Below the pieces are notes generated by a model, which saw only the letters and a list, made by a program, of their open reading frames with translations, made no database searches and had not been told where the DNA came from. The position numbers and the translations under genes were made by a program. Positions 9,102-18,264 of a DNA stretch of 34,702 bases are shown piece by piece (within the stretch, counting starts at the first letter, position 1; each line of letters starts with the position of its first letter). Origin of the DNA: Qaidamihabitans albus (GTDB taxonomy: Bacteria > Actinomycetota > Actinomycetes > Mycobacteriales > Pseudonocardiaceae); assembly GCF_016464705.1 (NCBI RefSeq), contig NZ_JAEHOB010000002.1, positions 601,141 through 635,842 of the forward strand, in the 5' to 3' direction.

Positions 9102-9794
9102 TCACACCCCCGCGGCGCCGGCAAGCTCGTCGAGCGAACCGAAGTGCAGGTCGGGGGTGGTGATCGCGCCGGAGGCGGGGGTCGCACCGGACCCGGCCCT
9201 TCCGCGGCGGCGCTCGATCCAGCAGACCCGGTAGCCGAGGCGCTTGGCGACGCCGATGTCGTGGTACTGGCTCTGCGCCACGTGCACGTGGTCGGCGAGG
9301 AGGTAACCGTACGCGCTCTGCCTACCGAGGCAGTAGGCGAACACCCGTGGATCGGGTTTGCTGACCCCGGCGGCCTCGGCGGTGACGGCGTCGTGGAATG
9401 GCTCACCGAGCGTGGCCGACATCTCCGCCGTGGCCCGGTCGTCGGCGTTGGTGAGGGCCACGAGCCGGAACCGGCCGCGCAGGCGCCGCAGCGCGTCGGC
9501 GGCGTCGGGGAACGCCGGCCAGCGCGGGATCGACGCGCGTAGCTCCGCGCCACGACCGGGCGGCAGGCCGAGCTCGGCCGCCATCCGTTCGTACACCGGC
9601 TCCAGCATCCGGGTGAACGGCAGTTCCGGCGTGCGCCGTTGCTGCTCCCCCTCGGCGCGCCCGAAGGCGTCGAGGACGGTCTCGTCGTCGGCCGTGCCGG
9701 CGAGCGGCCGGAGGCAGTCGAGGATGCCGGTCTCGAAGTCGATCAACGTGCCGACCACGTCGAAGGTCAGCACCCGGTGGTCCGCGAGCCGCAT
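9102..9794 (-). CDS. HAD-superfamily hydrolase, haloacid dehalogenase type
   Basis: The 230-residue protein has the HAD nucleophile motif FDVVGTLID (D12), motif II VALTNAD, the lysine motif SKPDP and the C-terminal acidic motif around HVAQSQYHDIGVAKRLG. The second Asp of the usual DxD motif is replaced by Val, as in haloacid dehalogenases, which argues for a C-halogen or related substrate rather than a phosphate. The start codon overlaps the stop of the oxidoreductase gene upstream (TGATG), so the two are translationally coupled. The true substrate cannot be read from sequence. Confidence 0.87.
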   Translation of the reverse strand: MRLADHRVLTFDVVGTLIDFETGILDCLRPLAGTADDETVLDAFGRAEGEQQRRTPELPFTRMLEPVYERMAAELGLPPGRGAELRASIPRWPAFPDAADALRRLRGRFRLVALTNADDRATAEMSATLGEPFHDAVTAEAAGVSKPDPRVFAYCLGRQSAYGYLLADHVHVAQSQYHDIGVAKRLGYRVCWIERRRGRAGSGATPASGAITTPDLHFGSLDELAGAAGV

Positions 9795-10852
9795 CAGCGC
9801 CGGCCCTCCTCTCCCGGTGTCACGACGAGCTTGCCGAAGAAGTTCTTGCGCGTGAAGTCCTCCTGCGCGCGGCCCAGCTCGCGCAGCGGGTACGTGCCGG
9901 CCAGCAATGGGGTGAGCTCGCCGGCCCGTACGTGCGTGAGCAACTGCCGGAAGTCCTCGTGTGTGCCGAAGGAGGAGCCGATGAGCTGCGTCTGTCGCAG
10001 GTAGACGGTGCGCAGGTCGGCCTCCACCAGCGGCCCTGCGATCGCTCCGGCGACCACGTAGCGGCCCAGCGGGCCGAGCATCCGCAGCAGCGCGGGGAAC
10101 GACGGCCCGGCGACGACGTCGGCGACCACGTCGACAGGCGTTCCGGCGAGCACCGCCCCGACCTCGGCGGCGAGGTCGGCGGCGTCGCGGTCCACGGTGG
10201 CCGTGGCACCGAGCCGCTCGGCCCGCTCCCGCTTGCCCGCACCGGCGACGGCGACGACCTGCGCGCCGCGGGCGACGGCCAGCTGGATCAGCGCAGAGCC
10301 GACGCCGCCGGAGGCGCCCGTGACCACCACCGTCTCGCCGGAGCGGACGGCCGCGCGGTTGAGCATCCGCATCGCCGTGGTGTAGGCGGTCGGGAAGGTG
10401 GCGAGCTCGGCGTCGGAGAGCGTGCTGTCCACCGCGTGCGCGTTGGCCGCGGGCACGGTGACCAGCTCGGCGAAGCCGCCGTCGCGCTCGCTGCCCAGGT
10501 AGTCGGTGGACACGAGCTCACGCTCACCGCCGGTGTAGAGCATCGGGTCGACGAGCACACGCTCCCCCACGCGGGTGGCCGGTACACCTTCGCCGACCCG
10601 GTCGATCCGGCCCGCCACGTCGGCGCCCTGGATCCGGGGGAACCGCAGCGGTTCGCGCCGCCACCCCGCCTGCGCGCCGGGGTCGTCCGGTGAGCCGTAC
10701 GCACCCTGCCTGGTCCAGATGTCGGTGTTGTTCAGGGCGGCGGCGCCCACCCGTACCCGGACCTCGCCGGCCGCGGGCTCCGGCTCGGGCACGTCGTCCC
10801 GGTACTCCAGTTTCTCCGGGCCGCCGAATCCGGTGAGCACTACAGCGCGCAT
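9794..10852 (-). CDS. MDR-family alcohol dehydrogenase / quinone oxidoreductase
   Basis: The 352-residue medium-chain dehydrogenase/reductase has an N-terminal GroES-like domain and a Rossmann domain with VTGASGGVGSALIQLA around residues 180-195, which binds NADPH. The structural-zinc cysteine cluster of classical alcohol dehydrogenases is missing, so a zinc-independent quinone oxidoreductase-like reaction is more likely. The ATG at 10852 is preferred over the GTG three codons upstream because GGAGGT sits 7 bases before it. It leads an operon with the HAD hydrolase and probably the retropepsin-like gene, and is divergent from the GDSL gene across a palindrome at 10894-10907. Confidence 0.88.
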   Translation of the reverse strand: MRAVVLTGFGGPEKLEYRDDVPEPEPAAGEVRVRVGAAALNNTDIWTRQGAYGSPDDPGAQAGWRREPLRFPRIQGADVAGRIDRVGEGVPATRVGERVLVDPMLYTGGERELVSTDYLGSERDGGFAELVTVPAANAHAVDSTLSDAELATFPTAYTTAMRMLNRAAVRSGETVVVTGASGGVGSALIQLAVARGAQVVAVAGAGKRERAERLGATATVDRDAADLAAEVGAVLAGTPVDVVADVVAGPSFPALLRMLGPLGRYVVAGAIAGPLVEADLRTVYLRQTQLIGSSFGTHEDFRQLLTHVRAGELTPLLAGTYPLRELGRAQEDFTRKNFFGKLVVTPGEEGRR

Positions 10853-10893
10853 CTCTGGCACCTCCTGGGTCTTCGTTCGTATCCGCGTCAGGT

Positions 10894-10907
10894 ATACCGA
10901 CCGGTAT
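10894..10907. promoter_or_regulatory. TetR-type palindrome between oxidoreductase and GDSL genes
   Basis: ATACCG-AC-CGGTAT is a perfect inverted repeat with 6-base arms in the 113-base divergent intergenic region, about 42 bases upstream of the oxidoreductase ATG. Short perfect palindromes of this type are typical of TetR/AcrR-family operators. No regulator gene is adjacent, so the protein that binds it is unknown. Confidence 0.45.
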
Positions 10908-10965
10908 GGTTACCTCAGTACAACTTGCCCGGCCCGGACCTGTCAACTCGGGTAGAGTCGGCCGC

Positions 10966-11721
10966 ATGTCCGTGGTGACCCGTCAGTTCGTCGCGACCGC
11001 AGCGACGGTGCTGCTGGCGCCCGCGCTGATCGCTCAGGGCCTGCTGATCCGCGGGAGGACGCCACGGCTGCCGGGGGCGGGCGGTCCCGCCTCGGGGCTC
11101 GTGCCCGGCATCGGCCAGCCGCTGCGGCTACTGGTGCTCGGCGAGTCCACCGTGGCCGGGATCGGCGCGGCCGATCACGGTGCGGCGCTCACCGGGCAGC
11201 TCGCCCACACACTCGCGAGGGAGACCGGCCGGAGTATGCGCTGGCGGGCGACCGGCCGGTCCGGCTCGGACGTCCGCACCGTGCACCGCGAGCTGCTGGC
11301 GGCCGCCTGCGCCGAGCCGGCCGACCTGGTGGTGCTGGCGCTCGGGGTGAACGACACGATCGGGCTGCGCCCGGCCGCCGGTTTCCGGCTCGACGTCCTG
11401 CGGCTGGTGGCCGGGCTGCGCCGGCGGCTGGGGCCGGTGCCGGTGCTGCTGGCCGGCGTGCCGCCGCTGGGCCGCTTCCCGGCGCTGCCCCAGCCGCTGC
11501 GGCTCGTGCTCGGCCTGCGCGCGCGGGCGCTCGACGCGGCGCTGGCGCAGCTGGCGGCGCTGCCGCGCACGGTGCACGTGCCGATGAGCCGGGGCGCGCT
11601 CGACGCGGGCTCGTTCGCCGGGGACGGCTTCCATCCCGGCCCGGAGGGCTACGCGTTCTGGGGCGCGCAACTGGGCACCGAGGCCCTGCGCAGCGGCCTC
11701 GTGAGTGCGCACGCGAGTTAG
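10966..11721 (+). CDS. SGNH/GDSL-type esterase, membrane-anchored or secreted
   Basis: The 251-residue protein has a hydrophobic N-terminus (residues 7-27) that acts as a signal anchor or signal peptide. The SGNH catalytic blocks are visible: LLVLGESTVAG with nucleophile S61, the Gly of block II, LGVNDT as block III, and GDGFHPG as block V with D220 and H223. The enzyme hydrolyses ester bonds at the cell surface; the substrate (lipid, polysaccharide acetyl group) cannot be told. The ATG at 10966 is chosen because it puts the hydrophobic segment at the N-terminus. The last codons form the left arm of hairpin copy 2 at 11698. Confidence 0.88.
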   Translation: MSVVTRQFVATAATVLLAPALIAQGLLIRGRTPRLPGAGGPASGLVPGIGQPLRLLVLGESTVAGIGAADHGAALTGQLAHTLARETGRSMRWRATGRSGSDVRTVHRELLAAACAEPADLVVLALGVNDTIGLRPAAGFRLDVLRLVAGLRRRLGPVPVLLAGVPPLGRFPALPQPLRLVLGLRARALDAALAQLAALPRTVHVPMSRGALDAGSFAGDGFHPGPEGYAFWGAQLGTEALRSGLVSAHAS

Positions 11722-11789
11722 CCCCACCGTCTCGCCCGACCACCCCCGGAGGATGCGCTCCGCGCCGCAGGGTCCCACGCACTCACGAG
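11698..11789. terminator. Long inverted repeat between convergent genes (repeat family copy 2)
   Basis: The 12-base arms CTCGTGAGTGCG (11698-11709) and CGCACTCACGAG (11778-11789) are perfect reverse complements separated by 68 bases. The left arm overlaps the end of the GDSL coding sequence, and the right arm ends 4 bases before the stop codon of the DUF664 gene. The arms share CTCGTGAGTG with the other family members, but the interior is unrelated. Confidence 0.65.
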
Positions 11790-11793
11790 CTGG

Positions 11794-12303
11794 CTAGCCC
11801 ATGCTCTTGGCGCCGTCCAGCGTCTCGCGGATGATGTCGGCGTGACCGGCGTGCTGCGCGGTCTCCGCGATCAGGTGCAGCAGCACCCGCCGCACCGACC
11901 AGCGCGCGCCGGGCTCGAACCACGGCGCCTCCGGCAGCGGGTGGGAGGCGTCCAGGTCGGGCGCGCTCTCCACGAACGCGGTGGTCTCGCGGGCCACCGC
12001 CTCGTACTCCTCGATCAACCCGGCCAGGGTCTCCCCCGGCAGCATCCGGAAGCCGTCCTCCCAGCCGCTGCCGCCGCCCGCCATGCTCTCCCGCTCGCCC
12101 CGCGCGAACGCGGTCCATTTCCGCTCCATGGCGGTGACGTGCTTGATCAGGCCACCGATGGAGAGCGCGCTCGCGGCCGGGCTCGCAGCGGCCTGCTCGT
12201 CGGTAAGCTCACGCGCGGTGAACGTCAGGAAGAACCGGTGCTTGGCCAGCGTCTCCAGCAGGTCGGCGCGCTCGCCGGTCAGGGCCTTCTCGGTGGTGGT
12301 CAT
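11794..12303 (-). CDS. DinB-superfamily (DUF664) protein
   Basis: The 169-residue protein is an all-helical DinB/YfiT-type four-helix bundle, unrelated to DNA polymerase IV despite the name. The metal-binding histidine triad is suggested by LIKHV near residue 55 and by LLHLIAETAQHAGHAD near residues 141-154. Members of this group include mycothiol- or bacillithiol-dependent transferases; actinomycetes use mycothiol, but a thiol cofactor cannot be shown here. The ATG is followed upstream by a leader containing 9-base tandem repeats (12329-12355). It is convergent with the GDSL gene. Confidence 0.86.
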   Translation of the reverse strand: MTTTEKALTGERADLLETLAKHRFFLTFTARELTDEQAAASPAASALSIGGLIKHVTAMERKWTAFARGERESMAGGGSGWEDGFRMLPGETLAGLIEEYEAVARETTAFVESAPDLDASHPLPEAPWFEPGARWSVRRVLLHLIAETAQHAGHADIIRETLDGAKSMG

Positions 12304-12328
12304 GTCGCTCGCCTCTCGTTCTCGTTTT

Positions 12329-12355
12329 CCCCGGAGTCCCCGGAGTCCCCGGAGT
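12329..12355. repeat. Three tandem 9-bp repeats CCCCGGAGT
   Basis: Three perfect copies of CCCCGGAGT are followed by a degenerate fourth unit and TCCGGGG, which can pair with the repeats to form a GC-rich stem. They lie 26 bases upstream of the DUF664 start codon, in its expected leader or promoter. Such short tandem repeats may vary in copy number by slippage. Confidence 0.8.
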
Positions 12356-12448
12356 CCTCGGGGAGTCCGGGGAGAACGTTAGAGGCCATTGCGGTCACTT
12401 CCCGGCCTGAATAGCCGAGCGGCCGGATCGGCACCGAACACTTAAAGG

Positions 12449-12485
12449 GCCCGCTCAACCGGCCTGGGGGTCACCGGGAGCGGGC
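12449..12485 (-). terminator. Candidate terminator hairpin of the carboxylase gene
   Basis: GCCCGCTC (12449-12456) and GAGCGGGC (12478-12485) form an 8-bp stem, with an additional inner CCGG/CCGG pairing in the loop. It lies about 65 bases beyond the carboxylase stop codon. There is no T-tract on the minus strand. Confidence 0.4.
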
Positions 12486-12549
12486 TGCTTCCCATCCTAC
12501 GCGATCCACGCCGGATGGAACGCGAATTCTGCCCGGCGATACTGGTTCG

Positions 12550-15500
12550 CTACCGGTTCGCTCCCGGTTCACTCCCGCCGCTCCCCGCCGTGAGCCCGCG
12601 CTCGACGGCCGCGATGATCTCCGGGCGCAGCTCGGCAGGCCGGATGATCGCGTCCACCGAGCCGACCTGCACCGCCCGCTGGATGCTGTGCACCCGGTCG
12701 AACTCCGTGGCGACCTCGCCGAGCTTCTCCGCCCGCACCGCCGACCGGACGTCCGCCAGCTCGGTGGTCAGCTCGGCCCGCTCCGCGCCATCGGCCTCGG
12801 CGATCCGTGCCTCGAGCTCGGTCACCCTCGGGTCGTTCGCGGTACGGGCGCCGACGTCACCGGCGAACACCACCGCCGCGGCGGGCGCGCCGCCGATGAC
12901 CGAGGCGAACGATCCCTCCACGGCGAGCACCGTCATGTTCGGGTTCAGCGCCTTCGAGAACACGACGAACGCACCACCGTGGTAGCGGGAGATCACGCAG
13001 AACACGATGGGGCCCGAGAAGTTCACGATGGCCCTGCCGATCTCGGCCCCGTACTCCAGTTGCAGCTTGCGCATGGACTCCGGCGACCCGTCGAAGCCGG
13101 AGAGGTTGGCCAGCACCACCAGCGGCCGGTTGCCGCTGGCCGCGTTGATCGCCCTGGCCACCTTCTTCGACGAGCGGGGGAACAGCGTGCCCGCCGTGTA
13201 CGCGTCGGGCCCGTCGGTGGGCGGGAAGCCGCGCCGCGGCACCGAACGCGACTCGACGCCGATCAGGCACACCGGCAGGCCGCCGAGGTGGACGTCCTGC
13301 ACCACCGCGGTGTCGGCGTCGGCCATGCCCGCCCAGCGTTCGAGGATCGGGTGGTCGGAGTCGGCGACGGCGCGCATCACGGTCCGGATGTCGAATGCCT
13401 TCTTGCGGTCAGGGTTCGCCTCGGCCGAGAAGATCTCGCCCACCGTGGTGAAGTCGCTGCCGACGACGGCGTGCGGATAGTCCGAGATGTCGCGGTCGAC
13501 CGGATCGGCCGTCCCGGCCCGCCGCGGCCCCGCCTCGCCCGGCGCCACGTAGGCGTGGTCGTAGTGCGACATCAGCACCTCGCGCGCCCCGGCGAGATCA
13601 CGCGCCCAGTACTGAGCCTGGCCGTTGGGGCCCATCACCCGGTCGTAGCCGCCGATGCCGAAGTTGTCCTCGGCCGAGACGCCGCCGGAGAAGTCCAGTG
13701 ACTGCTTGCCGGTGAGCACCATCGCCGAGTCCGGCGTCATCACCAGGATGCCCCTGGTGTGCATCAGCATCGTGGCCTCGGCGTTCCAGTACGGCTGCGC
13801 GCCGACGTTGATGCCTGCCACCACGACGTTGATCTCGCCACCGGCCTGGGTGAACTCCACGATGCGCTTGAGCGCCGCGGCGACCCAGTCCATGTTCTCG
13901 GTACCGGAGTCCATCGAGATCCGCGCGCCCGCCGAGAGCGCGAACCATTCGAGGGGCACCCGCAACCGCTCCGCGAGGTCGAGAGCGGCGATCACCCGCG
14001 CGCACTCCGGCTCGGACAGCGCGCCCAGCGCCTTCGTCGGGTCGCCGAGCAGGACGACGCGCGTGATGCCCTCCGGGTAGCGGTCGGTCGGGGTACTCAC
14101 CACGCCCGCGACGAGCGCGGCCTTGTTGTGCCCCTTCGGCCGCTCGACGGGCACCAGTGCCCCGGTGTCGTCGAGGTCGTACTCGGTGAAGGTGCCGCGC
14201 GAACCGGCGAGCATCCCGGTCAGCTCGTACGGGTAGACGGTGCCGCGGCGCCGGGCGCGCAGCACCTTCTGCCCGTAGTCGTCCAGCGGCTGGATCAGCT
14301 CGGCCGTCGGTTCGGTGACCGCGACCCGCACGCCGGAGCCGACGGCGTAGGAGATGCGCACGGCGACATCGCGCAGCTCACCGGTGCTGTGGTCGCGCTG
14401 ACGGCCGAGGAACTGGACCTCCTCAATGCCCGCGCCTGCCGTCGTGGGCACCACGCGCCGCGCGATCGTGTTCAGCTCGTCGACGGTCAGCTCGCTCGGC
14501 GGCCAGACGTAGAGGAAGATCCGGTTGGTGTCGAACCGCTTCTTGGCCGGCCGCTGGGCCTGGACCTTGCGGATCGCGTCGAGGCACGCGTCCAGCGCAC
14601 CCTCGACGGCGGGCAGCGCCACCAGCCGCCCTTCGGTGTCGCGCAGCGGCGTCAGGTCGCGGACCTGCGCCATCGCGACGAGCCGTTCGTCGGCGGGGTT
14701 CTTCGGCGCCACGCACCGGAAGAGGTAGACGTCCTCGTCGGCGGAGGGCAGCCGGGTCAGGTCGAAGTTGCGCAGGCGCCTGAGCTCCAGCCGCTGCGCG
14801 ATGAGCGGATGCAGCCCGCGGATCAGCCGTTCCTCGGTGAACCCGGTGGACGAGGGCCGGAAGGTGAAGTGGTGGTGCATCGCGGCGCCGCTGCGCCCCG
14901 CCACCGTGGTGGTGACGCGGCGCACCCGGCCGGCCAGCGGCGCGTCGGCGACCGCCTCGCGCAGCTCGGCGGCCATCGCGTCGGCGTCCGCGGGCTGCTC
15001 GTTCCAGGTGAGGTAGACCTCGGCGACGAGGTCGGCCGTTGCCGCGGAGTCGCGCGCCACCTCGGCAACGGCCCGCAGCGTCTCGGCCAGCCCCGCGAAG
15101 TCCGTGGCGGTGGCCACCAGGTGCAGACGATGGCCGTCGAGGTCGTACTCGGCGGTGAAGAACGAGCGCCCTGCGACGCGGAGGCTGCGCATGTGCTCGA
15201 GCTCGCGGTTGCGGTAGTAGCGGCGGCTGAGCACCTCCAGCAGCGGCCGCAGGTCGGTGCCGTTGCGCCCGATGCGCTGCGCGAGCAGCCGGACCAGCGG
15301 TTCCGGGCTGGCGACCATCGCCGCGATGCGCTCGGCGCGGTCGGGCGCATCCGGATTCCGCTCCAGGTGGCGCAGGTGCCTGCGCACGTCGGCGTACACC
15401 TCGGCGCGGGTGCGCCGCAGCATGGGCTGGGCGAACCAGCGGAACACGACGCTGCGGGCCAGATCGCTGACCACGGGGAAGCGGCGCTGGGTGGCCAGGA

Positions 15501-18087
15501 TCAGGTGCTCCAGCGCGTAGCCGACCGGTTCGCGCAGCGCCTCGGCCGGCGGCTGCTCGGCGAGCCACTGGCGCAGCAGCGTGGTGGCGACCACGACGTC
15601 GGCGGCGGCCCGCTGCTGGGCGAGGAAGATCCGGAAGACCGCCTCCTCCAGTGCGGGCGTGCGCTCGAAGTCATCGACGCCGTAGTGGCCGAGCACGCGC
15701 GCGAGCCGGTTCTGGAACGTCTCGGACAGCCCGGCCCGCTCGACGTCGAGGCTCTGCAGGTAGGTGTGGAAGTACTCGCGCGGGCTGTGCACGCGGGTGT
15801 CGGCCGCGCTCTCCTCGCCCGCGGGCTGGTTCCGGCTCAGCTCGGAGAGGTCGGCGAAGACCCGCAGCAGCTCGACCTCCTCGGCGAGCGGGCGGTGCCC
15901 CGAGGCCAGCAGCTCGGCCCTCGCGTCCAGGTAGTCGGCCAGGGTGCGGCCCTCGTCGCTCGGGTCGACGTCGTAGCCGAGCAGGAGGCTGCGCAGCTCC
16001 GTGCGGCTGCGCGCGGCTCGGTCGGCCGCCGAGACGCCGCCCGGTTCCGGGGGCAGCGCCAGGTCCACGCCCGCCGTCTGCGCCGCGGCGGGCCCCTCGG
16101 CCTCGGCGTCGTCACCGAGCGGTTCCAGCCGCAGCAGTGGTGCGCCGGTCTCGACCTGGCTGCCCACCGAGACGAGCGACTCCTTCAGCCGCGCACGGAA
16201 CGGCGCGCGCAGCACGGTCTCCATCTTCATGCTCTCCAGGACGAGCACCGGCGCACCGGCCTCGACCTCGGCGCCCGCGTCGAGCGGGGTGGCCACCACC
16301 AGCGCGGGCGCCGGCGAGCGCACGACGCCGCCCTCGTCCCGGCTGACCCGGTGGGTGACGCCGTCCACCTCGACCACGTGGATCGGCCCGTACGTTCCGG
16401 TGACCAGCCGGAACCGCTGGTCGTTCACGGTGATCTGGCCGGACTCCCGGTCGAACCGTTCGAGCTCCGCGTCGACGGTCCGCACGTCGTCTCCGCCGAG
16501 GATGCCGACGCGGAAGCGCGCCGGCCCGATCTGCGCGACCGTGACGCGGTAGCCCGCGCCGCGCAGCTTGAGGTCGATCGGGCGCCCGCCCTCGTGCTGC
16601 ACCTGCGGGCGCCCGCCGTGCGCGGTGGAGAGCAGCCGCTGGCGCTCGACGTGCTCCTCGTCCTGGTATGCCTCGATGGCCGCGGCGGCGAGCGCGATGC
16701 CGGAGTGCCGGTGCGAGACGAGCCGTCCCTGCGCGCGAACCCGGTCGATCCAGCCGGTGTCGGCGGTCGCCTCGATCACCTCGGGCTGGTCGAGCAGATC
16801 GAGGACGAAGCTCTTGTTGGTGGCGCCGCCCGCGACGAGCACCGTCGTCCCGGCGACCGCGCGGCGCAGCCGGGCGAGGGCCTCGTCCCGGGTGCGGCCG
16901 TAGGCGATGATCTTGGCGATCATCGAGTCGAAGTCCGCGGGGATCGTGTCGCCCTCGCTGACCCCCGTGTCGATCCGGATACCGGGCCCCGCGGGCAGGT
17001 TGAGGCGCTCGATCCGGCCGGGTGCGGGCGCGAAGTCCCGGTCGGGATCCTCGGCGTTGAGCCGGGCCTCGACCGCGTGGCCGAGCTCGGCGGGGAGGTC
17101 GCCGCCGAGCTTGCCGCCCGCCGCGACGTGCAGCTGGGCCTTGACGAGGTCCATCCCGGTCGTGGCCTCGGTGATCGGGTGCTCCACCTGGAGCCGGGTG
17201 TTGACCTCGAGGAAGGCGAACAGCTCGTCCCCGGGGTGATATAGGAACTCGACGGTCCCGGCGCCCCGGTAGTCCACGGCCAGGGCCAGCCGCTCCGCCG
17301 CGGCCTTGAGCTCGGCGACCTGCTCGGCACGCAGCACCGGGGACGCCGACTCCTCGATGATCTTCTGGTTGCGCCGCTGCACCGAGCAGTCGCGCACCCC
17401 CAGCGCCCATGCGGTGCCCTGGCCGTCGGCGATCACCTGGACCTCGACGTGCCTGGCGCCGGTCACCAGCCGTTCCAGGAACACCACGCCGCTGCCGAAG
17501 GCGCGCTCCGCCTCCAGGGTGGTCCGCTCGAAGGCGTCGGCCAGCTCCGCGTCGGAACCGGCCACCCGGATACCACGCCCGCCGCCACCTGCGGTGGCCT
17601 TGAGCATCAGCGGGTAACCGATCTCCCCGGCCGCGGTCAGGGCGGCGCCGAGGTCGGCGACGGCCCCGCGGCTCCAGGGTGCGACGGGGACGCCGACCTC
17701 CTCGGCGAGCAGCTTGGCGCCGATCTTGTCGCCGAGCCTGCGCATGGCCTCGGCGCCGGGGCCGATGAACGTCACACCGAGCCGCTCACAGAGCTCGGCG
17801 AAGGCCGGGTCCTCGGCCACGAAGCCCCAGCCGACCCAGGCCGCGTCGGCCTCCGTCTCGGTCAGCGCCCGTTCGAGCACGCCGAAGTCGAGATACGGGC
17901 GGGCGGACGCCGGGCCGAGGCAGTAGGCGGCGTCCGCGGCCCGCACGAACGTGGCCCCCCGGTCGGCCTCGGTGTAGAGGGCCACCGTCTGGATCGGCGT
18001 ACCCCCCTCGGCGGCCAGTTCCCGGACAGCGTGGATCAGCCGCATCGCAGCCTCTCCCCGGTTGACGATGGCGATACGACTGAACAC
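12550..18087 (-). CDS. Single-chain multidomain acyl-CoA carboxylase (BC-BCCP-CT fusion)
   Basis: This 1845-residue protein contains all parts of a biotin-dependent acyl-CoA carboxylase. The biotin carboxylase domain (1-450) has the ATP-grasp Gly loop GGGGRGIRV (167-175) and EVNTRLQVEHP (294-304). The biotin attachment motif ESMKMET is centred on K621. A central region of about 600 residues follows, and the carboxyltransferase halves lie in the last 560 residues (GTENMDW, AGINVGAQPYWNAEA, then GGLPVCLIGVESR and ANLSGFDGSPESM). The order and size resemble eukaryotic acetyl-CoA carboxylase rather than separate actinobacterial AccA/AccD subunits. The GTG at 18087 is chosen because homologous sequence (FSRIAIVNRGEAA) starts there and GAGGG lies about 9 bases upstream; the frame is open to 18117. 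It is transcribed alone. The acyl-CoA chain length used is unknown. Confidence 0.92.
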   Translation of the reverse strand: MFSRIAIVNRGEAAMRLIHAVRELAAEGGTPIQTVALYTEADRGATFVRAADAAYCLGPASARPYLDFGVLERALTETEADAAWVGWGFVAEDPAFAELCERLGVTFIGPGAEAMRRLGDKIGAKLLAEEVGVPVAPWSRGAVADLGAALTAAGEIGYPLMLKATAGGGGRGIRVAGSDAELADAFERTTLEAERAFGSGVVFLERLVTGARHVEVQVIADGQGTAWALGVRDCSVQRRNQKIIEESASPVLRAEQVAELKAAAERLALAVDYRGAGTVEFLYHPGDELFAFLEVNTRLQVEHPITEATTGMDLVKAQLHVAAGGKLGGDLPAELGHAVEARLNAEDPDRDFAPAPGRIERLNLPAGPGIRIDTGVSEGDTIPADFDSMIAKIIAYGRTRDEALARLRRAVAGTTVLVAGGATNKSFVLDLLDQPEVIEATADTGWIDRVRAQGRLVSHRHSGIALAAAAIEAYQDEEHVERQRLLSTAHGGRPQVQHEGGRPIDLKLRGAGYRVTVAQIGPARFRVGILGGDDVRTVDAELERFDRESGQITVNDQRFRLVTGTYGPIHVVEVDGVTHRVSRDEGGVVRSPAPALVVATPLDAGAEVEAGAPVLVLESMKMETVLRAPFRARLKESLVSVGSQVETGAPLLRLEPLGDDAEAEGPAAAQTAGVDLALPPEPGGVSAADRAARSRTELRSLLLGYDVDPSDEGRTLADYLDARAELLASGHRPLAEEVELLRVFADLSELSRNQPAGEESAADTRVHSPREYFHTYLQSLDVERAGLSETFQNRLARVLGHYGVDDFERTPALEEAVFRIFLAQQRAAADVVVATTLLRQWLAEQPPAEALREPVGYALEHLILATQRRFPVVSDLARSVVFRWFAQPMLRRTRAEVYADVRRHLRHLERNPDAPDRAERIAAMVASPEPLVRLLAQRIGRNGTDLRPLLEVLSRRYYRNRELEHMRSLRVAGRSFFTAEYDLDGHRLHLVATATDFAGLAETLRAVAEVARDSAATADLVAEVYLTWNEQPADADAMAAELREAVADAPLAGRVRRVTTTVAGRSGAAMHHHFTFRPSSTGFTEERLIRGLHPLIAQRLELRRLRNFDLTRLPSADEDVYLFRCVAPKNPADERLVAMAQVRDLTPLRDTEGRLVALPAVEGALDACLDAIRKVQAQRPAKKRFDTNRIFLYVWPPSELTVDELNTIARRVVPTTAGAGIEEVQFLGRQRDHSTGELRDVAVRISYAVGSGVRVAVTEPTAELIQPLDDYGQKVLRARRRGTVYPYELTGMLAGSRGTFTEYDLDDTGALVPVERPKGHNKAALVAGVVSTPTDRYPEGITRVVLLGDPTKALGALSEPECARVIAALDLAERLRVPLEWFALSAGARISMDSGTENMDWVAAALKRIVEFTQAGGEINVVVAGINVGAQPYWNAEATMLMHTRGILVMTPDSAMVLTGKQSLDFSGGVSAEDNFGIGGYDRVMGPNGQAQYWARDLAGAREVLMSHYDHAYVAPGEAGPRRAGTADPVDRDISDYPHAVVGSDFTTVGEIFSAEANPDRKKAFDIRTVMRAVADSDHPILERWAGMADADTAVVQDVHLGGLPVCLIGVESRSVPRRGFPPTDGPDAYTAGTLFPRSSKKVARAINAASGNRPLVVLANLSGFDGSPESMRKLQLEYGAEIGRAIVNFSGPIVFCVISRYHGGAFVVFSKALNPNMTVLAVEGSFASVIGGAPAAAVVFAGDVGARTANDPRVTELEARIAEADGAERAELTTELADVRSAVRAEKLGEVATEFDRVHSIQRAVQVGSVDAIIRPAELRPEIIAAVERGLTAGSGGSEPGANR

Positions 18088-18264
18088 CGACTGAGCCCTC
18101 ACAAGTCCGACAAACACACGAAAGGCGACGCCCGGGTCGCGGACCGTCGCCTACACCGTCCCTCACCCTGCCCGTTACCGCCGGGTACGGGAACCGTCGG
18201 ACTCGCCACACGTGAGCGGCCACGTTTGTGGAGTGTCGCCAAAAGCTCAGCTGCCGGCCACCCA

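Noticed and set aside
16451-16463. TCGAAC-C-GTTCGA inside the carboxylase gene as a LexA box
   Set aside because: The spacer is one base instead of four and it is internal to a gene.
13759-17244. Very long plus-strand open frame antisense to the carboxylase
   Set aside because: No domain, heavily biased composition, and it mirrors a well-supported carboxylase gene.
18205-18234. Imperfect inverted repeat CCACACGT...ACGTTTGTGG upstream of the carboxylase
   Set aside because: The arms are unequal and interrupted, and no regulator is adjacent; too weak to list as an operator.
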